This document shows positions 49,532 through 58,300 of a DNA stretch of 64,000 nucleotides, one piece after another; position 1 is the first letter of the stretch, and the number at the start of each line of letters is the position of its first letter. Both the position numbers and the translations under genes were made by a program. The notes beneath the pieces are model-generated. The model saw nothing but the letters and a program-made list of their open reading frames with translations. It was not told the DNA's origin and ran no database searches. The DNA is from Phoma sp. XZ068 (taxonomy: Eukaryota; Ascomycota; Dothideomycetes; Pleosporales; Didymellaceae): the NCBI GenBank assembly GCA_004835665.1, contig RBKR01000019.1:1157272-1221271 (forward strand), given 5' to 3'.

Positions 49532-51316
49532 ATGGCAGGACACAACGACGGCATTCCTTTCGTTAGAGATATTTTAGCCGGCATCGCAAGTGTTACTATC
49601 GAGGTAGGCAAAGGTGCCATCGGGGTTGGGGCACAGACTTTCAATGGCGCCGTAGGAGATGACAGAACGAAGGAGATTGAAGGGAATTTCGCAAACGAAG
49701 TTATCAACAAAGCCAAAGACTTCCTTCAACACGCCAACCATGATCCAGTGAGACATCTCGCAGCTGCAATTTTGGACCTGGTTTGTCCGGTAGTCGCGCT
49801 GATGGACCCCAGAACACTTTTGACGTCTCTTCTGAGAGCTGGTAGGTGTGTAACCAATCGAATATGCAACGTCGGCACGAACGACACCACCCATTCGTTG
49901 ACGGCTATCTTGCAGGATTCGTTGACCCTGGTCCTTCCGGCACTGGAAAACATCAATCCAGAATTGGTCCTGGCTACAGCCGTTAAGCTTTCAAAGATGG
50001 TGGTGGAAACGGTGCTGCTTAGAATCGGCCAAATTGGAGTCATCATGGCGGGAATATACAGCAACGAGCTCAACCCCACAACGCTTGCATTCTTCTGGAA
50101 TAATCGTTCCGAGCTCGCGAGCTTTCTGTTGGACATAGTTGAATGCGCCAAGTGCTATGCTTCAGCCATGTCCCTTGACGGAAAATACGAGCCCAACTGT
50201 CTCCACGGGCAGGAGAACGAATTCGACTTCTCCCAAGCCATGAACCGGCATGCGATTATATGTCAGATTCAGAGACTGGCCAAATCCTTGATCTTCATCC
50301 TGGAAAGTGCGACCATGGCGACCCCTTTCACTGCAATCGACATGACTGAACGGACGCGATTGCAGAGCGACGTCGGCTGTGAACCGGGAACAGTTATCGA
50401 AGTCAGACCAGCTGGTTGGCAGAGAGTCATCCATCCGCAGAATGGACAATGGGCACGACCACCAACATCATCGGCGGGAGAGGCAGAGAAATTGCCTCTA
50501 AACAAAAGTCCCAAACACACAAACGCAGACAAAGTCAAAGTCGGTACTGAGAAATGGATCTTCATCAATGGAATCGCCACGGAACCTTTCTGGCTGCATC
50601 TCGCGTGCAAGAAACTAGCAAAATGGTCGTCAAGAGAGGTTACCGGGGTATACAACAGAGGAGACGGTATTCTATGGGACTTGATCGAATGCGGGGGCGA
50701 GAGAGATGAGAGAGGTGTTGGCAATGTCCAAAGCCAGAATAATCTCATCCAAATGACCATGAGCAGTCTGCGAGCCCAGGAATCACTAAAGAATCAATTA
50801 GAGGCCACCTTGCAGAGACCGACTATGGGCCAAGGAAGTTATTCACACATTGTGATGATTGCCCATTCTCAAGGCTGTCTCATTCTCCGTCTAGTACTGG
50901 AGCATCTAATTGCGAACAACGACTTGGACATTCGCACGTCGATGCTTCAACGGCTTTGCATCTTCACGTTTGGCAATCCGAGCGTGAACTGGCAGTTCCG
51001 CGACGGCAGCCAGCTGAGTTCGTATGTCCGCCGTACGGAGCATTTCGCGAATGAGAAAGACTTTGTTGCGAAGCTCGGAGTCCTGAATGGCCATACGTGG
51101 CAGGGCTATGGAACAGACGCCGTGTTTGTCAACAAACAGCCTGACTGGGCTGGTCATCTCTTCGGAACGCAGTACAGTCTGGATCCGAGCCATTACAGAG
51201 ACAGGGACAGACCAGCTACGGCCAATCCAACGGGACATTGGTCGTGGTTGCTCCGATGTAGGGATGGAGTCTCTATGCCACCACTGGGCAATGTAATTCA
51301 AGTTGCCCCGGCGTAG
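49532..51316 (+). CDS. Alpha/beta-hydrolase (DUF676-like lipase fold) with a helical N-terminal region
   Basis: Single exon, 594 aa, from ATG 49532; the frame is open upstream but only from a TTG. The C-terminal half is an alpha/beta hydrolase: strand EKWIFINGIAT, nucleophile elbow MIAHSQG with S446, acid D510 in HFANEKDFVAKLG and candidate histidine H542 in DWAGHLFG (or the later H in NPTGHWSWLL). So the full Ser-Asp-His triad can be assigned. The N-terminal ~280 residues are helical and partly amphipathic or hydrophobic (GIASVTIEVGKGAIGVGAQT; a long Leu-rich middle), without a signal peptide. Family members are lipase or acyl-hydrolase-like; the substrate is unknown. The gene stands alone, intact, between retroelements and the subtelomere, and its upstream region has a decayed duplicate 3 kb away. 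Confidence 0.75.
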   Translation: MAGHNDGIPFVRDILAGIASVTIEVGKGAIGVGAQTFNGAVGDDRTKEIEGNFANEVINKAKDFLQHANHDPVRHLAAAILDLVCPVVALMDPRTLLTSLLRAGRCVTNRICNVGTNDTTHSLTAILQDSLTLVLPALENINPELVLATAVKLSKMVVETVLLRIGQIGVIMAGIYSNELNPTTLAFFWNNRSELASFLLDIVECAKCYASAMSLDGKYEPNCLHGQENEFDFSQAMNRHAIICQIQRLAKSLIFILESATMATPFTAIDMTERTRLQSDVGCEPGTVIEVRPAGWQRVIHPQNGQWARPPTSSAGEAEKLPLNKSPKHTNADKVKVGTEKWIFINGIATEPFWLHLACKKLAKWSSREVTGVYNRGDGILWDLIECGGERDERGVGNVQSQNNLIQMTMSSLRAQESLKNQLEATLQRPTMGQGSYSHIVMIAHSQGCLILRLVLEHLIANNDLDIRTSMLQRLCIFTFGNPSVNWQFRDGSQLSSYVRRTEHFANEKDFVAKLGVLNGHTWQGYGTDAVFVNKQPDWAGHLFGTQYSLDPSHYRDRDRPATANPTGHWSWLLRCRDGVSMPPLGNVIQVAPA

Positions 51317-51639
51317 ACTGAAGAGGAAAAGGAAATAGTATTTTGATAGTAAATATAAGTCCAACCGCCAAGCACGACTTACATATTGTGGGATTTCTTG
51401 CAGAGATGTCAACAATGAAGCTACAATCAAGCACTTTGATCGGCTTGACGATCGTCAATTCGATCAATCCAAGCCTCGTCCTAGTATTTTTGCAATCAAA
51501 TCAAGCCTTAATACGAAGCTTGATTGGTCGGCTTGATTGGCTTGATGTTTTAGTGTTGCGGGAGTGTTTAGCAACATGTTTAGCTTCGATTTCAATGCGG
51601 CTATTAAGTTTTGCTGTACGAGCGATCTGGCCATACTTT
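51317..51639. other. Intergenic with clustered TTGATTGG-type repeats
   Basis: 3' region of the hydrolase gene. 51437-51547 has repeated and inverted copies of GCTTGATTGG/AATCAAGC that can pair as hairpins. No gene. Confidence 0.4.
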
Positions 51640-52690
51640 CTTGGTTGGTTGGTTGGTTGGTTGATTTTTGCCTAAGGATCTGCGTCTGCTCTATAAACCG
51701 GAAGGCTTTGGTTGCTAGCTGTGGCTTACTCAAGATAGCCTGGTGGTTATGTCGTCCAGAGAGGTTGCCGAATATCTGGTTCCGGAGGTCCTTGTACGTC
51801 CTGCAGCGGAGGACGTGGGCGACGGTCTGATGTCTCGCAGCACGGGCAGCGAGATCTGGTGACGCCTGATGCTCTTCGACTGAAGAGAAAGTCGTTCAGT
51901 CCGATCTTTTCAGTGCGCAGCTGCACCTGCAGCGCGTTCTGTCGTTTGTTGAGTCCCTCGTGGAGCTGTAGCACCTTCTTGGTGGGCAGCAGGGTGTGTC
52001 TGTATGTCGCTCGGCCTTTGGTCTCTGCTCGCCACTTGGCTCTCCACGCTCGCTCTGTCTGTGTCTTGCACTATATCTTGGCGGTCCATCTAAGTGGATG
52101 GAGTCTAGGCGGCGCGTCTGCCGGTTGGCATCTGCGGGCGGTCCTCTCTCCATTGGGTTGCTTCCTTGGCCGCTGTGTCCGCAGCTTCGTTTCCTGAGAT
52201 TCCTACATGGGCAGGGATCTATCTTACAGTTACTGGCCGTCCCAGATCCTGGAGCTCCTAGACTTGTCGTGCGATCTCCTCAAGGATGTAGGCGCCAGAT
52301 CATCCCTCTGCCTTGGCTATGGACCAGATGGTGGCCTGGTTGTTGGTGTAGATGGCGACCTTCCTCCGTTCGCCGCCTCGTCCTGTGTACTCTTGTGCTA
52401 TCTGTAGTGCTAGACTTATGCCTTGTAGCTTAGCGGCATATACTGTTAAGACTGTATCTAGGCTCTATGTATATTGTGCAGGTCTGCTGCGTAAGTAGAC
52501 ATACTACTGCTGCGCCTATCTTACCGTCTATGCTGCTGCCGTCTATATAGATGCCTGTATAGATGCCAAGGCTCTAACCTATCTCGTTCGCTCTGTTGTG
52601 TTGGTAACGCGCTTTGTTAGCGTCCTTGTCTATATATATCTTAGGACTAGTTCGCTATATAGGGGTTATAAAAGGTAGGATAGACTCCTG
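51640..52690 (-). mobile_element. 3' part of a Tad-like LINE (RNase H and C-terminal zinc segment)
   Basis: Minus-strand translation, with frame changes, gives non-LTR retrotransposon text: a linker (FITPI, KIYIDKDANKARYQH), an RNase H start (YIDGSSIDGKIGAA), then HVGI-GNEAADTAAKEA-like sequence, RAWRAKWRAETKGRATYRHT and KIGLNDFLFSRR followed by a CPCC zinc-type motif. The RT and 5' parts are absent. On minus, the element ends near a run of CCAA units (TTGG x5 at about 51640-51662), probably its 3' tail. Stops and frameshifts make it inactive; unlike A-C it is not AT-rich, so RIP was mild or absent. Confidence 0.7.
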
Positions 52691-52691
52691 C

Positions 52692-52770
52692 GCAGGCTTG
52701 TTAACAAATAAATTAAATTAAATTAAACTAAACCTTTAATCTAATTTAATTTACTTAATAACAAGCCTGC
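52692..52770. repeat. Long inverted repeat (hairpin) at the broken edge of the LINE
   Basis: Arms of about 34 bp (52692-52725 and 52737-52770) flank an ~11-bp loop. The outer 11 bp, CAGGCTTGTTA and TAACAAGCCTG, pair perfectly; the inner part is TTAAA-rich with a few mismatches. It could be a small foldback element or a cruciform-prone breakpoint. Confidence 0.6.
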
Positions 52771-53322
52771 TCCTGCAGGCTGAGGCTATATCCTCTTCTA
52801 TTCTGCATGTTGTTATAGATCTTTTGCTATAAGTTGGCGTGTCTTATACAGGTTCTGCCTATAGTAGTAGGTTGCATGTTACTTATCCTAAGGCCAACTA
52901 TATCTGCAATGTCCCTATACAAGAGAAGTTAGATAATAACATCTAACCCAGATGGGTAGGCCAACCATTCCAATGGTTGATTTAGGGGTACGGATTTGTT
53001 AGGGACCAGGGCTACAGATTTGCCGCGGATATCTTATCATGGGTACGGTTGGTTTTTCTCCCAACTACGGTCGTTCTGCAACAACAGATTGGATCTGCTT
53101 CAAACTTGGACATATGTTTTGCGACAATAACCCGCATTACCTGTGCAAGTTGTAGCGAAATCGGCTTTGTAAATCATGGGGGTAGGGTTTAATGTTGTGG
53201 TTAGGGTTGCGCTAGCGCGCGGACAACAACTGCATCAACACAGCAGAACATCAACACTGTAAACACCAACGCAAGAAAGTAACACACTAAATGCACAGCA
53301 CAGAGCAATTGATTACAGCACA
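52771..53322. other. Intergenic flank of the subtelomeric module with a telomere-like patch
   Basis: No supported gene; some minus frames look like degraded coding DNA. At about 53171-53215 the plus strand reads GGGGTAGGGTTTAATG and GTGGTTAGGGTTGCGC followed by the palindromic GCGCTAGCGCGC, i.e. short degenerate TTAGGG-type sequence just outside the two-gene module. Confidence 0.45.
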
Positions 53323-55116
53323 CTATGTGCCTGCAAAAGGCTTACAGAGCTCGATCAAGGTAAGCTGGCGCATTGCACGGGCGGCCGCAGGGCTGTTTGT
53401 AGTCCTTTGGGAGGGCGCAGGCTTGACGCTGTGGTTGTCACCATCTTCGCCGTCTTCCAGCTCGCTGTCTTCAATCTCCTCCACTTGCGTCGCTGATGTC
53501 GGCGTGTTTGCCTCGATCGACAGCGTTGCCTTCTCGCTGATGGATCCGCCAGAGATGCCTTCTGAGCCTAGCCAGGCGTCCAAGGCCATGCTTGCTTTGT
53601 GGGCCACCGGATTCGCCTTCGCAACCAACGTGAGCCAGATGTGCCAGAAGGGGATGCGGAGATCGTTCTCGACCCACGAGTTGGAGATGATGTCGTGCGG
53701 CATCAGGCAGAGCATACCCCAGCCAAGCTGCTTGGCTGCTTCGTACCAGCGGAGCGCTTGGTGCAGCCGCTTCTTGAATCGCTGACGCTGCTGACGCCCC
53801 GACGTAGCGGTGACGGACAGCAGCAGGGCGTCCATGGCCTCGGAGCTGACTTTGCCCCTGCCGCCTCGGTTCTTGGCATCCCTGCTGCGGGCGACGTCTT
53901 GCTCCTTGATCTGGTCCATCCTCTCGGTGTACGCCTTGCCGAGGAAAGCCATGGCCCAGCGGTACTTGATATGGATGATATCCAGCTCCTGCTCGTAGCG
54001 ATCGCACAGGCTCCAGGCGGAGGCGAGCGCGCTCTTCGGCACCGTCGAGGCACTGCTCTTCTGCGACAGCGACCAGCGGGTGCGCGAGGAAGCGGGCGGG
54101 CGATCCTCCACGGACTCCTGCGCAAAGGGTGAACCTTGTGTGCGCCAGCTCCGCAGAAAGGCAGCCGCAGAGGCCTGGGAGGTATTATTGCCGATGGAGC
54201 GGGCCTTGTCGAGCATGCCAGAAGCTGTCAGGTAAGGCGCTGGGGCACTGCTGTACAGGTTGTCGCCATCATCGACCGGCTGCTTGAGGATCCAAGAGAT
54301 GAACGGCTCATCCTGCCGCGAGATGGAGGCATAGGCACCGTGTTCCCTGCGAGACGCTGAGTCGGGCGGCGGTACCAACCCAAGGTCCTGTTTCTTCTGC
54401 GCTCGTATGAGCTCCAGCTTCCTGGCGCGCTCCCGCTCAGCACGGCGGTTTTTGTTAGAGACGCTTGTGATCTGGGCGGGTTCCTCCTGTCCAACCTGTC
54501 CATGGACGGGCTCTTTGGGGTCCTCGGCCGCCTCGGGTTCGCAGGGCGGCGCAAGCTGCTCAGGTTCCTCCGCTTCGTCCTCTGCTTCCAGCGGCGTCGC
54601 AGGGCTGGGAGGCTCGGTGGCTTGTCGGAGGCGCTTCAACGGCCGCGCTGAGCTGGATGCAGCAGCACGCTTTGTCGACGGTGGTGGGGAATCGCGGGGC
54701 CGCTGCGCTGAAGGGGGTTCCTTCTGGAAGCCGTCGCTCGGGCTGCTGGCAAGATCCTGCGCTGCAGAGACCAGCCGGGCCCAAGCATCAGCAGGCAGCG
54801 CGTCCTCGTCGAGCGTCTCCTTCAACAGCCATATCGCCGACAGCGCGGAGTGGGCGACAAAGACAGGCTTGCAGACACTCGTCTCGGCCGGAATCAGCCA
54901 GCCTGCGCTGTGCGGGCGCAATAGAGCATCACGCTGCGAGTCCGAGACAGTGGCCTTGTTCCAAAACAGCTTTCGGTAGTCCAGGTTCGGCGGGTCGTAT
55001 GCGAGCCTGTGGGCAAAGCTCGACTCGCTGGCTAGCGGGAAGCTCCGGGGCCCGCCATCGAATTGCTCGGCGGCATCTTCCAACGCGGAGATCCAGGGTA
55101 GATTAGATGGTGACAT
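53323..55116 (-). CDS. Subtelomeric hypothetical protein, divergent partner of the telomere-linked helicase
   Basis: Uninterrupted 597-codon frame from ATG 55116 to TAG 53323-53325. Residues ~1-130 look folded (NLDYRKLFWNKATVSDSQRD; AHSALSAIWLLKETLDEDAL). Residues ~135-250 are Ser/Pro/Glu-rich and disordered, with basic KRAAASSSARPLKRLRQ, a possible nuclear signal, and a basic helix NKNRRAERERARKLELIRAQ. Residues ~370-520 are helical and rich in Trp/Tyr/Lys (HIKYRWAMAFLGKAYTERM, GRQQRQRFKKRLHQALRWYE, DLRIPFWHIWLTLVAKANP), and the tail is acidic. Normal GC-rich codons and the absence of damage indicate selection or recent arrival. It shares a 213-bp promoter with the helicase, so co-expression is likely. 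I do not recognise a family; a DNA- or nucleoprotein-binding role is inference from charge and context. Confidence 0.7.
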   Translation of the reverse strand: MSPSNLPWISALEDAAEQFDGGPRSFPLASESSFAHRLAYDPPNLDYRKLFWNKATVSDSQRDALLRPHSAGWLIPAETSVCKPVFVAHSALSAIWLLKETLDEDALPADAWARLVSAAQDLASSPSDGFQKEPPSAQRPRDSPPPSTKRAAASSSARPLKRLRQATEPPSPATPLEAEDEAEEPEQLAPPCEPEAAEDPKEPVHGQVGQEEPAQITSVSNKNRRAERERARKLELIRAQKKQDLGLVPPPDSASRREHGAYASISRQDEPFISWILKQPVDDGDNLYSSAPAPYLTASGMLDKARSIGNNTSQASAAAFLRSWRTQGSPFAQESVEDRPPASSRTRWSLSQKSSASTVPKSALASAWSLCDRYEQELDIIHIKYRWAMAFLGKAYTERMDQIKEQDVARSRDAKNRGGRGKVSSEAMDALLLSVTATSGRQQRQRFKKRLHQALRWYEAAKQLGWGMLCLMPHDIISNSWVENDLRIPFWHIWLTLVAKANPVAHKASMALDAWLGSEGISGGSISEKATLSIEANTPTSATQVEEIEDSELEDGEDGDNHSVKPAPSQRTTNSPAAARAMRQLTLIELCKPFAGT

Positions 55117-55329
55117 AACTGTTTGTTTGTTGATGTAGGAGATACGGCGGAAGAAGAAGGATGTTCGTTGGGTTCAGCCCCTGACCAGGGTAACGGACCG
55201 AACGGAGATCAGCCCGTACAACATGAGCGGGCGCACAAGCTGGGGTGCGAAACTCAACATAATTCAGAGATAAGAGCAGTCGCCTCAAGGAAAAAAAACA
55301 CACACAGAGGCTCGCAGAGGACCGCTAAC
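55117..55329. promoter_or_regulatory. 213-bp bidirectional promoter of the helicase module
   Basis: Separates ATG 55116 (minus) and ATG 55330 (plus). It is open in the helicase frame, which explains an apparent N-terminal extension to 55123, but that extension has poor start context and no domain. It ends with an A-run and CACACACAG leader, then CTAACATGTC at the helicase start. Confidence 0.55.
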
Positions 55330-58300
55330 ATGTCAGAAGCCACCGTTGAGCATCAGTACTTTGAGCACTTGGCTGAGTACCAGGTAGCAGTGTGCAAGGA
55401 GTGCCGGTACGCAGTATGGCCGGACCAGATCGAGAGCCACTTGCAGAAGCAACACAAGAGGCCGCCAAAAAACGTTAGAGCTGTAGGGGATGCCGTCCGT
55501 CAGTGGGCGGGCTTGCTACAGTACCCCAGCGAGTGGACGGTACCAGACAACAACGTGCAGCCCATCCCCCAGCTGCCAGTATACGACGACGGCTTGCTGT
55601 GCCAACTTGAGCCCGAAAAATGCCGGCACATTGCAAGAACCATCGACTCGATCAAAAAGCACTGGCGCAAAGACCACAACGGCTGGTCGCTGGGAAAAAG
55701 GCAAGGACGCCCCAGCCGAACTCGGGCAGGGGCGTTGCAAGCCCAGATGGAAGACGGCTGCAAGCGCGTACACTGCCAGCGACTTTTCGGCAGCCGGCAC
55801 GGATCACAGTACTTCGAGGTGCGTCACAACCCAGACAGCGGTCCGCAACCCGTCCCCACAGAGGGCGAGGCGGCGTGGGCGCGCGTGGGCGAGGAGATGG
55901 CCAAGACGTGGGCCAACGTCGAGGACCGGGCGAAGACAACGATCGAAGACGGGGAGAAGGACGAGGCGGCCCCATGGCTGGAGCGGACTGGGTGGCTGCC
56001 GTACTTGAACAAACTGGATCGTCCCGAATTGCTGGCGAGCATTGAGGAGCCCAACATAGACCCGGAGAAGGACGAGGAACCCGTCGAGGCTGCAATTTGG
56101 AACGCCATGGACGGACTGGCCCGCGTGAGCCAGGCGTCGGTCATCGAACGGACGGGCATATTCGTGCGTATGGAGGCGATCCGGACAGAGAAGCATCAGA
56201 CCAGGTACACGCCGCTGCAGGCGTACATGGACGACAAGTCGATCAAAGAGCGATCACGCCCGTGGAAGCAGATACTGATGTTTTTTGCACGGACGCAGAG
56301 GGAGCACCGTTGGAAGAGCCCCAAGTACCGCTTCACACAGCAGCAGCGCGAGGCGTGGGAGGCATTGATCGAGCAGGCAGAGAGAGACGTAGGTGGGGTA
56401 GAGATGGGGGTAGCCGACGAGGACCAGAACGAGGACGGGGAGGACGAGGAGGACGAGATGATGATCGATGAGCTGGACGACGAGCAGGACCCGTCCGAAC
56501 GCGACAATGAGCCCGAGCACGCGAAGCTGGGGCCGGTCGAAAAAGCGTGCTTGGACTTTTGCATGGCGCTGCTCAAACAGACCATCCGCCGCAAGGAGTA
56601 CGACTGCGCGCTGGTGTGCGCGTTGGCTGTGCTTGGCGTCAAGGAGGACGGTTGGAAGGGCCCCGAGCTGTACCCGCCGATCTTGTCGTCCGTGATCAAA
56701 ATCACCCGTTTCATGGTCGTGCAGCACGCACTGGAGCTGTCCGAGCCGTTTGAAGAGGAGGTGTTCGACGACGACAGCGCGTACGGGGGGAGCGACAGCG
56801 GCAGCAGTCCCCCCAGCCCGCGTCGACCAAAAGGCTGCTTGGAGTTTGTGCAGCAGATGATGGACAGCTTCATGGTGCGAGGCAGCCACAGCCCGATGCA
56901 GTGGATGCTCGACTTACGCACGTACGGGCTGAAGGTGCACTACAACACCACGTCGCGTGGCCACGTCGAGTGGATGGGGAAGGATGAGCTGCTGTACAAG
57001 AACTTGCACTTCACCATGGCCCAGTTCCGCGGGATGGTGCACGGTATGCAGGCGGAGGCTAAGCGGCTACTGGTGGAGGAGTTGCTGTTTTGCGGCAAGC
57101 AGACAGCAGGCCAAGTGCCCCAGATCCCGTGGGAGCAGCTGCGCGACAACCCGACCGATGAGCGGCCAGGGTGGAACTTTTTGAAAGACCACCGCACGCG
57201 CATGCCCGTAGATGGGGAGAAGTGGTTGTTTGAGCGCGCGGGGCAGGACGCCAACGTCAGGGAAAGGTTCATCAAGCCAGGAAGCCGTTCAGGCATCGAC
57301 CGGAAAGAGGTGGAGCGGTACATGGATCGAGTGATTGCGTTTCGAGAGAAGCTGGCCGCGTTGGTGCACATGGCAGAAGGGCAACCCGCAAGGTGGCCAG
57401 AGCTGGGCAGCGTTCGACACAGCAACACCATCAAGGGGGGCCACCGAAACATTTTCATCGAGGACGGCATGGTCGCGTTCGTTACGCGGTATCACAAAGG
57501 GTATGCCGTGAGCGGCGATGTCAAGATCATCCACCGGTACTTGCCGCGCGAGGTGGGCGAGCTGGTGGTGTATTACATGTGGTTGGTGTTGCCGTTCCAG
57601 CAGCGGTTGGAGGCGATGGTGTGGGAGAAGGAGGCGATATCATCGCACATGTGGCCAGCCGACCCCAGCGGACGGAAGTGGACAAGCGACCGATTTCGGG
57701 AAATATTGAAGCGTGAAAGCAGAGTAGGTTTAAAGCAAGAGTTGACGATTGCAGCATACCGTGAGATTGCCATCGGCATCAGCCGGAGGTTTTTGCGGCC
57801 ATCGTCGGCATTTCGAGCAGAGGAGGCAGAGGAGAACGAGGAGTGGAACGAGGAGAATATGCTCGCCACCATCCAGGACGAGCAGGCCGGCCACAGCGCG
57901 CACGTAGCCGGCATGGTATACGCGCGCGGGATCATGGAGATGGCAGGCGTCACAGCAGACAGGCGGCAGTTGTTCCGCAACTCGAGCACCGATTGGCACC
58001 GGTTTTTGGGTTTCCAGTCCGCCGTAGACGCAGTGGCAGACGTCAAGAAGCGGAAGAAGGCGCCGTTCGAGAGCGAGGCGGACGAGGCAAGGATAGAGAG
58101 GCTGGAGCGGCTGAGGAAGATGGACCCGGCAGCGCAACTCCAGCGAATGAAGGGCAAGAAAGCAAAGTTCAGAGGCGTGCAGAAGGAGGCCATCGAGGCG
58201 ATCATTGCCGGCGAGAGCCCCGTCGTGGCCGTGATGCCGACTGGCGCAGGCAAGAGCATGTTGTTTATGTTGCCGGGGTGGGCAGAGCAAGGTGGAACGA

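Noticed and set aside
51317..53322. tRNA or snRNA genes in the non-coding stretch
   Set aside because: No A/B box pairing or cloverleaf was found by eye; the region reads as a LINE remnant and a hairpin.
53471..54979. Long overlapping frames opposite or in other frames of the 597-aa gene
   Set aside because: Shadows of GC-rich coding DNA; only the 597-codon frame has varied, protein-like composition.
55123..55329. N-terminal extension of the helicase frame
   Set aside because: It covers the shared promoter, begins at a codon that is not ATG-supported, and has no domain; ATG 55330 has good context and the OrsD domain starts right after it.
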